Below, piece after piece: positions 14,252 to 22,269 of a DNA stretch of 64,000 nucleotides. The translations under genes were made by a program, and so were the position numbers. The notes beneath the pieces are model-generated. The model did not search any database and had not been told where the DNA came from. It worked only from the letters and a program-made list of their open reading frames with translations. Positions within the stretch are counted from its first letter, which is position 1; each line of letters starts with the position of its first letter. Source of the stretch: Natrinema longum (GTDB taxonomy: Archaea; Halobacteriota; Halobacteria; Halobacteriales; Natrialbaceae); NCBI RefSeq assembly GCF_017352095.1, contig NZ_CP071463.1, positions 868,001 to 932,000 of the forward strand, given 5' to 3'.

Positions 14252-14736
14252 GCGGACACCCGCTCTACTCCTGCGACACGCCCGGCTGTGACGGCTGGAA
14301 AGAGGTAATCACGCCCGACGGCTACGTCTGCGAGGACTGCGCGGACGAACTCGCGACGGACTACGAAGCCGAGCCCGAGCTGGTGGCCGACGGCGGCATC
14401 GCCTGGGGCGACCTCACCGGATTCCAGCGGGACATTCTCGAGGCGATCGCCGCCATTGGCTCCACTGGCGAGGATTCCTACGGCCTCGCGATCAAGGAGC
14501 AACTCGAGCAGCACCACGACGAAGTTCTCCACGGACGGCTGTACCAGAACCTCGACAGCCTCATCGACGACGATCTCCTCGAGCGCGGGGAACTCGACGG
14601 GCGGACGAACAGCTACACGCTGCTGCCCGAAGCCAAGGCGCTGCTTGAGGAGAGCGTTCACCGACGCGCGGACGCCTGCGGGCTCCAAGTCACCGAAGCC
14701 GACGACAGCGACGAGAGCGGTGATCAGGATGAGTAA
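14248..14736 (+). CDS. Zinc-ribbon plus winged-helix (PadR-like) protein
   Basis: The 162-residue protein has an N-terminal zinc ribbon (CDTPGCDGW...CEDC, about residues 9-34). It joins a winged-helix domain (LTGFQRDILEAIAAIGSTGEDSYGLAIKEQLEQ, then LYQNLDSLIDDDLLERGELDGRTNSYTLLPEAKALLEE) like PadR-type regulators. It probably binds DNA and could control excision or replication of the element. The ATGA overlap with the upstream gene and the 8-bp overlap with the next start show translational coupling. Confidence 0.7.
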   Translation: MSGHPLYSCDTPGCDGWKEVITPDGYVCEDCADELATDYEAEPELVADGGIAWGDLTGFQRDILEAIAAIGSTGEDSYGLAIKEQLEQHHDEVLHGRLYQNLDSLIDDDLLERGELDGRTNSYTLLPEAKALLEESVHRRADACGLQVTEADDSDESGDQDE

Positions 14737-14872
14737 CGAAGCGCACACAACGGGCTTCTGTACGAATGGCGGTGCGTACGTCCTCGCTGTCAAGGACGAG
14801 AACGGTGCGACCTGTCCCGTCTGTGGTGCAGAGGTCGAAACTGCGACTCGAAAAATCGAAGGAAGACTATGA
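14729..14872 (+). CDS. Zinc-ribbon mini-protein, 47 residues
   Basis: MSNEAHTTGFCTNGGAYVL begins a short protein with one upstream Cys (FC) and a CPVCGAE knuckle near the end. It overlaps the previous gene by 8 bp and the next by 4 bp. Zinc ribbons this small are common in haloarchaeal islands and usually bind nucleic acid or protein. No specific function is known. Confidence 0.5.
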   Translation: MSNEAHTTGFCTNGGAYVLAVKDENGATCPVCGAEVETATRKIEGRL

Positions 14873-15078
14873 GTGGTGATCCCGAGACGGTCAGCTGCAC
14901 GACCTGCGGGGCGACCGCGCGGCGTATCACCTGGGGCTCGACGGATACGACCTGCTTCCGTTGTAGCGAGTGCCACGCCGGCGGTCACATCGTCTACACC
15001 GACGGTGGCAGGGGACTCCGGCGCGGCGGTGTCTTCCGCCGGCTCAGTAACTACGCGACACGGAGGGTCAGCGCATGA
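14869..15078 (+). CDS. Zinc-ribbon mini-protein, 69 residues
   Basis: Two Cys pairs, CTTCGA near residue 10 and CFRCSECH near residue 29, form a zinc ribbon. A basic Arg/Gly tail (GGRGLRRGGVFRRLS) could contact nucleic acid. It overlaps the neighbours by 4 bp on both sides. The other frame at 14873 is a shadow because it lacks the knuckles. Confidence 0.5.
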   Translation: MSGDPETVSCTTCGATARRITWGSTDTTCFRCSECHAGGHIVYTDGGRGLRRGGVFRRLSNYATRRVSA

Positions 15079-15281
15079 GTGACCGGTCTATAGAAGGTAC
15101 TGAACCCAGCGCGACGACGCACAACAAGTGGGTCTGTGAGGAGTGTGGAAATGTCGTCTGGCTACCTGATGATTCTCTCGGCCTCCAAGTAGATCACTCC
15201 AAACGACCGTTTTGCGGGTGTTCAGAACAAGGAATCCGAATGACACAGATCTATGGTAAAGAGGGGGAGGTGTCGATATGA
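15075..15281 (+). CDS. Zinc-ribbon mini-protein, 68 residues
   Basis: The pattern WVCEECGNVVWL...PFCGCSEQ gives two Cys knuckles for a rubredoxin- or TFIIS-like zinc ribbon. It overlaps the integrase start by 4 bp (ATGA), so integrase translation is coupled to it. It may be an excisionase-like helper, but that is inference from position only. Confidence 0.5.
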   Translation: MSDRSIEGTEPSATTHNKWVCEECGNVVWLPDDSLGLQVDHSKRPFCGCSEQGIRMTQIYGKEGEVSI

Positions 15282-16285
15282 CCGATGACCTCGAGCCGAT
15301 CTCACCACGCGAAGCGGTCGACCTCTACGTCTCACACCGCGAACTCGAGGTGAGCGAGAAGACGCTCCAGAATCACAAGTACCGGCTCGACGCCTTCGTC
15401 GAGTGGTGCAACGAGGTCGGGATCGACAACCTCAACGATCTCACCGGCCGGCATCTCCACCAATACCGAGTGTGGCGACAGCAGGACGTGAACATCGTGA
15501 CGCTCCGCGGGCAGCTCGCGACGCTCCGCGTCTTCCTCGAGTTCTGTGCGTCGATCGACGCCGTCGAACCGGGGATGCGCGAGCGGGTGAAACTGCCGGA
15601 CGTCGACCGCGGTGACGAAGCGCGCGACGAGATGCTCGACGCCGATCGTGGTCACAAGATCATCGGCTACCTCGAGCGGTACAAGCGCGCGAGCCGTGAC
15701 CACGTCATCATGGCGATCCTCTGGCACACGGGGATCCGCCTCGGGAGTCTTCGCGCGGTCGACCTCGAGGACTACGAGCCCGACGAGCAGTGCTTCTGGT
15801 TACGACACCGGCCCGATACGGGCACGCCGCTCAAGAACCAGGGGCCAGCCGAGCGGGCGATGGCACTCGACGACTACTACTGCGATGTCCTTGACGAGTA
15901 CATCCGTTTTCACCGTCACGATGTCGTGGACGAACACGGCCGCGAGCCGCTCGTCACGAGCGACCAGGGGCGGCTGAGTTCCGGACAGATTCGTTCGGAG
16001 GTGTACCGGCTTACCCAGCCCTGCCTGATCGGGGAGTGCCCGCACGACCGCGATCCGAACGACTGCGAAGCCACGGAGTACGGGCACTACTACGACTGCC
16101 CGAGCAGTCTCTCGCCGCACACTATTCGGCGCGGGGCGATCACCTACCAGCTCCGCGAGGACATTCCCGAGAAGATCGTCAGCGACCGCTGTGACGTTTC
16201 CTCTGAAGTCCTCGATCGCCACTATGACCGCCGTACAGACCGTGAGAAGATGGAACAGCGACGCGACTTCATCGAAGACCTATAA
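15278..16285 (+). CDS. Tyrosine integrase of the tRNA-Ala island
   Basis: The protein has 335 residues. The N-terminal SAM-like core-binding domain (about 10-105) is followed by the catalytic domain with Arg in HTGIRLGSLRAVDL (about 155), SPHTIRRGAI carrying His-x-x-Arg (about 287) and the likely nucleophile in DRHYDRRTDREKM (about 319). A Cys/His insertion (CLIGECPHDRDPNDC...YYDC) between them suggests a zinc-stabilised loop typical of haloarchaeal integrases. It points toward the 3' end of tRNA-Ala, 114 bp away, so it most likely inserted the island there. The left att copy is outside the window. Confidence 0.9.
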   Translation: MTDDLEPISPREAVDLYVSHRELEVSEKTLQNHKYRLDAFVEWCNEVGIDNLNDLTGRHLHQYRVWRQQDVNIVTLRGQLATLRVFLEFCASIDAVEPGMRERVKLPDVDRGDEARDEMLDADRGHKIIGYLERYKRASRDHVIMAILWHTGIRLGSLRAVDLEDYEPDEQCFWLRHRPDTGTPLKNQGPAERAMALDDYYCDVLDEYIRFHRHDVVDEHGREPLVTSDQGRLSSGQIRSEVYRLTQPCLIGECPHDRDPNDCEATEYGHYYDCPSSLSPHTIRRGAITYQLREDIPEKIVSDRCDVSSEVLDRHYDRRTDREKMEQRRDFIEDL

Positions 16286-16399
16286 CAGGAACATGACTCT
16301 CACACAAGCCGCTGTCAGCACTGTCGTATCGATAGCCGCCAGAATACCCACAGGGAACGGAATTCGGCAATTAGAAGGCCTGAAACGCCAAATTTCGAG

Positions 16400-16471
16400 T
16401 GGACTCGCCGGGATTTGAACCCGGGGCCTCTCCCATGCCAAGGGAGTGATCTACCCCTGATCTACGAGCCC
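16400..16471 (-). tRNA. tRNA-Ala (anticodon GGC), island attachment site
   Basis: The cloverleaf has a GGGCTCG/CGAGTCC acceptor stem, a T arm with GGTTCAAATC, an anticodon stem CTCCC/GGGAG with loop TTGGCAT (anticodon GGC), and discriminator A. CCA is not encoded. The 3' half faces the integrase, so the 3' end is the likely attB of the island. Confidence 0.93.
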
Positions 16472-16639
16472 TCGTACGCATCCCACAGTTCCCGTCGGGA
16501 ATAGATAAACCCCTCGAATTCCTCGAGTCCCCGTCACGGTCCCACATTCTCCCCGTCGATACGCGACCGTGACCGATCGACGCGGGTCCCTCGAGCGGGT
16601 TGCGAACGCTTTTTGCGCGTTCCCCGACGACACCCGACG

Positions 16640-17344
16640 ATGGCCGAGGACCGGAATCGGGCTCGAGACCGAACGGAGAGCCGAGACGAGGACGCCCGTC
16701 GCGCCGACGTACGCGACACCTACGATCGGATCGCGACCCACTTCGCGTCCACGCGAGAGTACGCCTGGCCCGAAGTCGAGACGTTCGTCGAGGCTCACGC
16801 GAGCGACGTCGCAGGCGTCGGGCTCGACCTCGGCTGTGGCAACTGCCGTCACGCTGAACTCCTCGCTGCCCACCTCGAGTCCGTCGTCGGCCTCGACGTC
16901 AGCCGCGGCCTGCTCGAGACGGGGCAAACACGGGCGCTCAAGCGTGGCTTCGCCGTCGACCTGATTCAGGGGGACGCCGCGGCGCTTCCGTTGGCGACAG
17001 ACAGTATCGACGTGGCGGTCTACGTCGCGACGCTGCACCATCTGCCGACGCGGGCCGCCCGCACGGCTAGCTTGGACGAGCTCGCGCGCGTGCTCAGACC
17101 GGGCGGCCATGCACTCGTCAGCGCGTGGTCGACTGCCCACGACAAGTTCGAGGAGACCGAGGGGTTCGACACGACGATCGAGTGGACCCTCCCCGGCGGC
17201 GAGACGGTCGACCGGTTCTACCACATCTATGCCCCCGACGAGTTCGAGGCCGAACTCGCCGACAGCGCCCTCGAGTGTCGCGAGGTAGAACTCTCGAGTG
17301 GGAACTGTTACGCGACAGTGACCGGCACCGGGTCGAACGCGTAG
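16640..17344 (+). CDS. Class I SAM-dependent methyltransferase
   Basis: This 234-residue enzyme has the SAM-binding motif I LDLGCGNCRHAELLA (about 55-69), the acidic residue after strand 2 (VVGLDVSRGLL), motif GDAAALPLATDSIDVAVYVATLHHLP and LRPGGHALVSAW. The sequence resembles the Trm9/ABH8-type tRNA wobble-uridine methyltransferase group (VRDTYDRIATHFASTREYAWPEVETFV at the start). An archaeal Trm9-like role in mcm5U formation would pair with Elp3 elsewhere in this window, but that is inference. Start ATG 16640 was preferred over 16613 because the family motif begins shortly after it. It is flanked by tRNA-Ala and tRNA-Gly and belongs to the chromosome, not to either island. Confidence 0.8.
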   Translation: MAEDRNRARDRTESRDEDARRADVRDTYDRIATHFASTREYAWPEVETFVEAHASDVAGVGLDLGCGNCRHAELLAAHLESVVGLDVSRGLLETGQTRALKRGFAVDLIQGDAAALPLATDSIDVAVYVATLHHLPTRAARTASLDELARVLRPGGHALVSAWSTAHDKFEETEGFDTTIEWTLPGGETVDRFYHIYAPDEFEAELADSALECREVELSSGNCYATVTGTGSNA

Positions 17345-17582
17345 CCGTCGCCTCGCCACGGAGGCCGGATTGCTGTTGGACATTCGATCCTGGCTCGAGC
17401 GGTGAGCACCGTCGACTGATCGACATCGTCGGGGTATTCGTGTCCGCCCGATCCGAGTCGGCTGTCGAATACCGTGACTCGTTTTTTCGCGCGTCGTTCG
17501 GGCCGGCGGTGGCGCTGATCGCTAGCGGGGGATCGAACCGAAAAGGAAGAGCCTTAAACGTGGAACGAAAACCCGAAACTGC

Positions 17583-17653
17583 GCGCGGATGGTCTAGTGG
17601 TAGGACCTGAGCCTTCCAAGCTCATGGCCCGGGTTCAAATCCCGGTCCGCGCA
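17583..17653 (+). tRNA. tRNA-Gly (anticodon TCC), attachment site of second island
   Basis: Acceptor GCGCGGA/TCCGCGC, anticodon stem TGAGC/GCTCA with loop CTTCCAA (TCC) and T arm GGGTTCAAATCCC give a full cloverleaf; discriminator A at 17653. The 3' 43 bp recur at 23634-23676. Confidence 0.93.
17611..17653 (+). repeat. attL: 43-bp 3' end of tRNA-Gly
   Basis: The segment from GCCTTCCAAG to the tRNA end is repeated directly at 23634-23676 with one mismatch (TCCGCGC versus TCTGCGC). The frameshifted integrase at 17875 lies just inside, so this is the left junction of an integrated element. Confidence 0.8.
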
Positions 17654-17874
17654 CTCCATAGCCCTTCTCCCGTTGGTTTTCCGGGTTTCCAGCAATGACC
17701 CGACCATGCCATTCGAAGCTTACAACGTGGGTTGGCGTATCGCACCCCGGAGCCGCCCCCGGATTATAAAAAGTTTCAGGCTTACTAGGGGTATAGTCAG
17801 CGGTTCCCCTGTTTTCGCGGAATCGGAGGTGAGGGCTTATGTAGGATGAACGTAACGAGGTCGATGGAATCGTT

Positions 17875-19040
17875 GTGGTTCCGGAACAGTCGGAGAAATA
17901 CTTGAACCAGCGGCAGCTCGAGGACTACCACAGCTTCCGGACACAGTTGATCAAGTGGCTTCTCAACCTGGGAAAGGATCCGGAGATGGCTGAGGGTTAC
18001 GCGTTCGACACTACGCAGCAGAGAGGGCATAAACTGGATCAGTTCTACCGGTGGATCTGGAGGCAGGAAGAGGGTTATACGCTCCGCGTCACGACAGATC
18101 ACGCGGACGAGTACTGTAAGGAGTTGGTGTACGAGGAGCTGTCGAAGACTCACAAGGCTGCTGTCCAGAAAGCGATCAAATCACTGTTCAAGTATTTGAA
18201 CCATGAGAGAGGACGGAGTATCGACTGGGAGCCGGAGATCAAGTTCTCCAGTGGAGGAGCTACACACCAGATACGGGACTTCCTGACAGGAGACGAACGA
18301 CGGAAGATCAAACAGAGTGGTCTCGAGTACGGATCCATACCCCACTACAACTCCCTCGATCCCCGAGAACGAGAGAAGTGGAAGACTCATCTGGCGCAGC
18401 GGTTCGAGAAACCGAAGAACGAGGTAACCAGGAGTGACTGGGAGAAAGCGAACGGCTGGAAGTATCCCTCTATCGTCTACACATCGATGGACGCAGGACT
18501 AAGACCCAAGGAGGTTGGACGCGCCAAGACAAGCCGGTTGGATCTCGAGAACGGGATGCTTCGAATCCCCAAGGATGAGTCCACGAAGAATACGGATGAC
18601 TGGCACGTCGCTCTCAGCGAACGCACATCGAATATTCTCCGGAAATGGGTGAGTGAACGAGAGATTACGAAAAGTACCGGGGGACGGAAGCACTGTGGCT
18701 TACCAAGTACGGAAATCCGTACGGTAGCTCGTCGCTCAACCGGTTGCTGGACAAACTCTGCGAGGAAGCCGGTATTCCGGTGGAGCACAGGGATATGTCC
18801 TGGTACTCAATTAGACACAGTGTAGGTCCGCAGATGAGCCGTGACCAGGGACCCGCCGCCGTCCAACAACAGCTTCGACAGAAAAGCTATGAGATGGCTG
18901 TCCGGTACGACCAGGCACCTGTAGGCGATCGACAGGAAACGGTCAACAACTGGGACTCAATACTTCTTGATCCGGTTCCTCTGGCTCTGTTGAAATCCCA
19001 TTCTTCAGATAAATTATCGCCTGAAACAGCCGGTCGATGA
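17875..19040 (+). pseudogene. Frameshifted tyrosine integrase of the tRNA-Gly island
   Basis: The first frame (17875 to about 18663, GTG start) has the core-binding region and the first catalytic Arg in YTSMDAGLRPKEVGRAK. Near 18663 a -1 shift is needed to read on as DYEKYRGTEALWLTKYGNPYGSSSLNRLLDKL...SWYSIRHSVGPQMSRD...LRQKSYEMAVRYDQAP. This holds the second Arg (SIRH) and the Tyr (RYDQ). One missing base is the simplest cause, so the element has probably lost mobility unless the base is a sequencing error. The last 20 residues diverge from integrases and coincide with a GGCTCTGTTGAAATCC motif at 18983, matching the MITE-like ends at 22270 and 22631. Confidence 0.8.
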
Positions 19041-19145
19041 GAGCTGCGTATCGATCGCTGAGGGTTCTGCCAGTTCTGATAGTTGTTCAAGTAGTCGTGC
19101 AAGCCCAAAGCGCGCATTCAGTAGCAAATCGATTACAGGACCAGG

Positions 19146-19451
19146 TTACTCGTCATGATCGTCATCGATCTGTTCAAGAAACCGACGTACCTCGTTGAAT
19201 TTCATTCCTCGCCGTACCTTGTCTTCGAACCTGTCGAACTCGACGAACCCCTCATCCGATAATTCGGGAAGTAGGACGTGATGGAGTTCGTAACAAATCG
19301 TGAGGTACTCCCCGGAGTTGAGAGTCTCTCCCTTACGAAGAATCGGGTCAGCAGACATCGAACTCTCGTCGAGGAGCGCACGTAATACTCGCCGCTGTTG
19401 CGCTGAGAGTACCCGTTTGATGCGATCTTGGTTACAGCGTTCGTCACTCAC
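19146..19451 (-). CDS. DUF7344-like haloarchaeal protein
   Basis: The protein has 101 residues. VLSAQQRRVLRALLDESSM is a winged-helix-like start, followed by LTICYELHHVLLPELSDEGFVEFDRFEDKVRRG, where 'LHHVLLPELSDEGFVEFD' matches the haloarchaeal DUF7344/ArsR-like pattern 'LHHVHLPKLEEAG...D'. These are numerous in haloarchaea and are probably DNA-binding regulators. It stands alone on the minus strand, upstream of two further minus-strand genes. Confidence 0.65.
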   Translation of the reverse strand: MSDERCNQDRIKRVLSAQQRRVLRALLDESSMSADPILRKGETLNSGEYLTICYELHHVLLPELSDEGFVEFDRFEDKVRRGMKFNEVRRFLEQIDDDHDE

Positions 19452-19493
19452 AGGTCAAGTAGTTGCTACCGATCCGGCCACGCTCGAAGTCGT

Positions 19494-19679
19494 TCACTCC
19501 GAATGCTCGTTCTTTTCGACTTCGGTGACGATCACGTCCCAGTCAGGATGTTCGACCCCATTCCGACATTCGAATCCGCCTTCCACATCGATTCCACTCT
19601 CGTAGGCCCTGCGAAGGAGGTCTTTCAGCTCCGCGTTTAATTCTTCCTTCGACGCAAGCGAGGTCTCCTCAGACGTCAT
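19494..19679 (-). CDS. Small haloarchaeal hypothetical protein (HEWD-like)
   Basis: This 61-residue protein has a helical N-terminus (KEELNAELKDLLRRAYESGIDVEGGFECRNG) and ends VEHPDWDVIVTEVEKNE; the H-P-D-W-D motif is typical of short haloarchaeal proteins that accompany HalOD1 genes. It overlaps the upstream HalOD1 gene by 4 bp, so the two are coupled. Function is unknown. Confidence 0.6.
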   Translation of the reverse strand: MTSEETSLASKEELNAELKDLLRRAYESGIDVEGGFECRNGVEHPDWDVIVTEVEKNEHSE

Positions 19680-20026
19680 CTTCCCGCCCCCCTTTCGTGT
19701 TTCTCCACTGCGAGTTCGTTTTCTGGTGTGATAGTGATCACACCGTAGCTGTGTACGGTTATTGCGTGCCCCTCGTACGTGAATGCAGCGTGGGTATCCC
19801 CGTTTGTCCCGTTGCGAACGCGGACGAGCGCATCTAATTCGTCGGCGTCAACAGTGGAATGGAGCGGGTCGAGTTCGACAGGGTCAGTATCCATTACGTC
19901 CGCCAGCGTTGCGACAACAGCCATGCTCGCTGGTGTCTTCTCCTGATCGAACTGGGTGCGAACAGTCCCAGATTCCTGAGCGTACTCAACCGCTTCTACT
20001 CCAACCCCAGATATCGTTGTACCCAT
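19676..20026 (-). CDS. HalOD1 output-domain protein
   Basis: The protein has 116 residues. The core (SMAVVATLADVMDTDPVELDPLHSTVDADELDALV) is the hallmark of the haloarchaeal HalOD1 output domain. A beta-rich end (AAFTYEGHAITVHSYGVITITPE) follows. HalOD1 domains are found alone or fused to response-regulator receivers and are presumed signalling outputs. This one is stand-alone and leads a two-gene unit with the HEWD-like protein. Confidence 0.8.
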   Translation of the reverse strand: MGTTISGVGVEAVEYAQESGTVRTQFDQEKTPASMAVVATLADVMDTDPVELDPLHSTVDADELDALVRVRNGTNGDTHAAFTYEGHAITVHSYGVITITPENELAVEKHERGAGR

Positions 20027-20108
20027 CTAGACTGATTCTAGCCGTCTGAGTCGGTTCAACAGGGATACTGATAGTACAGTAGGTTTAAAACGCAGACTAT
20101 CCGAACGA

Positions 20109-20753
20109 TCACGACGAACTGCTGAGTGTCGCTCCAATAAGGCGTCGATGTCCCCGACGGAGTCGTGACGATAGTGACTGCTGGGTGATACCGAGTTCGT
20201 CGGCAATCTCTTCGAGCGACGCCTCGCGTGGGGAGTCGAAGTAGCCCCGTTCGTAGGCTAGTACCAGCGCCTCGCGTTGGGTCTCGGTCAACTCGTAGCC
20301 CTCTCCCTGGATCGGAAGCATGGCGTGGACGGCGGTGATCGCTATCGGAATATCGTTTTCCTGGCAGTATTCTCGAAACTCAGCGAGCGTCTCCTGACTC
20401 TCACCGCGTACCTCGAACCGCCATTCCTCTTTCGTTCCAATCCCGGAAAGCACGACGACGTTGGCCTTGGCAAGCGCACTCAGGATGCCGAAGTACTCTG
20501 ACTCCCACTCGGCCCGCATGAGATACTCGTCTTCGACGCTATCGACCACTCGAATGTTGCTCACGCCGGAATGTGACTCGAACGCAGCTTCGATATCCTT
20601 CGTTTCTACATCGCGCACCCAGAAGTACGGGATAATCAGCGTCTCGTGTGGAATCAATCGCTCCAGTTCAACGGTCACACCCGGCAGGTTCTCGAACACA
20701 CTTCCCAGCGGAAACTCCGCTACCGGACTCGTAAACTCCATCACAGTCGCCAT
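20109..20753 (-). CDS. HTH-10 (bacterio-opsin activator-like) regulator A
   Basis: This 214-residue protein has a ligand-type N-terminal domain (about 1-150, starting MATVMEFTSPVAEFPLGSVF) and the HTH-10 region LTETQREALVLAYERGYFDSPR...LEEIADELGITQQSLSSRLRRGHRRLI at the C-terminus. This family (Bat-like) activates haloarchaeal genes. The start at 20753 was chosen because its N-terminus aligns with the paralogue at 20945 (MSVITEVRIPSDDFELGQIL). The two are divergent with 191 bp between, centred near a perfect palindrome. Confidence 0.85.
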   Translation of the reverse strand: MATVMEFTSPVAEFPLGSVFENLPGVTVELERLIPHETLIIPYFWVRDVETKDIEAAFESHSGVSNIRVVDSVEDEYLMRAEWESEYFGILSALAKANVVVLSGIGTKEEWRFEVRGESQETLAEFREYCQENDIPIAITAVHAMLPIQGEGYELTETQREALVLAYERGYFDSPREASLEEIADELGITQQSLSSRLRRGHRRLIGATLSSSS

Positions 20754-20885
20754 GCGGAAGCCTTCGTCTGGCAGACGAATAACCGGCATGGGTGGTGTAT
20801 CATGGCTTCGAGACGAGTCAACGCACTGTTGCTGGCCGAGATGGTGTGCGCTGCGAGCGGGGTGTACCTCTGGCACCCGGATGGC

Positions 20886-20899
20886 CATGGTGCACCATG
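20886..20899. promoter_or_regulatory. 14-bp palindrome between divergent HTH-10 genes
   Basis: CATGGTGCACCATG is a perfect palindrome 45 bp upstream of the ATG of regulator B. A related TATGCACCATGG recurs at 21625-21636, downstream of regulator B and upstream of the DUF7344-like gene. This suggests one factor, perhaps one of the HTH-10 proteins, binding at both. Confidence 0.5.
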
Positions 20900-20944
20900 T
20901 CACCTCCTTTTGTGCAACCGGACAATCTAGTCTTACAAGCGAGT

Positions 20945-21610
20945 ATGAGTGTGATAACGGAGGTTCGCATCCCATCCGATGATTTTGAACTCGGGCAAAT
21001 CCTCAGTCTAGAGAAAGCCTCGGCTATCGAACTGGAAACGCTCGTCCCGAGTGGGGACGTGACCGTGCCGCTCTTCTGGGTCTACGAACCGGTCGAAAAC
21101 GGCATTCTCGAGGCCGTCGAACGCTATCCAACGGTTAATAGCGTCACGGAGGTTGACGTGTTCGACGACCGGACGCTCATCAGGCTCGACTGGGATGCGA
21201 GCCAGGACCACCTTTTTCAGTGCATTTTGGAACACGACGGGCAAATACTAGGTGCTACTGGATCACCGGAAGGGTGGAATTTCGAAATCCGATTCTCAGA
21301 CCGCGAAGCAATGAGTCAGTGCCAGACCTGTTGTGAGGACGCGCACATCTCTTTGGATTTAATCCGCATATATAATCCGACGGACCCTGAGGCCGGTCCG
21401 TGGTACGGCCTGAGTGAGCACCAACGAGAAGCGTTGACGCTTGCCATTCGAAGGGGATACTACGACATTCCACGAGGGTGTACGACCGCAGAGTTAGCTG
21501 ACGAACTCGGAATTTCCGATCAGGCAGTGACGGAGCGACTGCGTCGTGCCATTGGGACGTTCGGGAGGTACACACTTCTCACGCCCGAGTCAGCAGCGGA
21601 AATGGACTGA
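20945..21610 (+). CDS. HTH-10 (bacterio-opsin activator-like) regulator B
   Basis: This 221-residue paralogue of the divergent gene has a sensor-like N-terminus and HTH-10 (LSEHQREALTLAIRRGYYDIPRGCTTAELADELGISDQAVTERLRRAIGTF). It has three cysteines close together (CQTCCEDAH) that the other copy lacks, so it might sense redox or metal; this is inference. A GTG-like longer frame from 20792 overlaps the palindrome and is not preferred. A DUF7344-like gene follows 58 bp downstream on the same strand. Confidence 0.85.
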   Translation: MSVITEVRIPSDDFELGQILSLEKASAIELETLVPSGDVTVPLFWVYEPVENGILEAVERYPTVNSVTEVDVFDDRTLIRLDWDASQDHLFQCILEHDGQILGATGSPEGWNFEIRFSDREAMSQCQTCCEDAHISLDLIRIYNPTDPEAGPWYGLSEHQREALTLAIRRGYYDIPRGCTTAELADELGISDQAVTERLRRAIGTFGRYTLLTPESAAEMD

Positions 21611-21668
21611 CTGTTTCCATTATGCACCATGGGACAGAGCCAGGCAGATGGGACTACGCTATGTGAGT

Positions 21669-22076
21669 ATGGATGAGAGTCGAGAGATGGGGACACGTGA
21701 GATACAGTCAATTGATGAGGGTACCGGTTCTTCGGGGCGTGAGAGATCGATCTCCCCCGATACGATTCTGTCGGCAGTAGCGAACGAACACCGACGCGCC
21801 ACCCTCAACGCGTTGGACAACGCTTCTGAGAAGACACTGGAATACGATGCGCTCGTAGATCGCGTTGCAGACCGGGTTCGGAACGAAGACCCGAGACGGG
21901 AGTCAGACGAACACCAACAACGCATCCGAATTGTACTTCACCATACTCATCTTCCAAAACTGGAGGAGGCTCGGATAATCGACTACGAGGCTGAAACGGG
22001 GCACGTCCGGTTTGTTGGCGGTGAACTGGAACAAGATCTCCTGACGTTGGTCGAGCCGTACGAGGCCTACGAGTGA
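21669..22076 (+). CDS. DUF7344-like regulator
   Basis: This 135-residue protein matches DUF7344: SISPDTILSAVANEHRRATLNALDNA, TLEYDALVDRVADRV, then QQRIRIVLHHTHLPKLEEARIIDYEAETGHVRFVG. The HHTHLPKLEEA motif is characteristic. It is probably an ArsR-like winged-helix regulator. Start ATG 21669 follows a 58-bp gap containing the partial palindrome at 21625. A start at 21648 is possible. Confidence 0.75.
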   Translation: MDESREMGTREIQSIDEGTGSSGRERSISPDTILSAVANEHRRATLNALDNASEKTLEYDALVDRVADRVRNEDPRRESDEHQQRIRIVLHHTHLPKLEEARIIDYEAETGHVRFVGGELEQDLLTLVEPYEAYE

Positions 22077-22269
22077 CAGAATATCGGATCGACTTCCCCT
22101 TCGTTCGACCTAAATCAGCCGTATTGTACGAATATGTATTGTTCGTCGTCTTCAGTCTCTCATTGAAACGCTCTGGGTGAACGAGGATGGGGAACGGTTG
22201 ATTGATACTACAGTTCAATCGGTGCGTCGAGGGTAGGATCGGCATCAAGGATCGTAGATAGGGTCGGCT

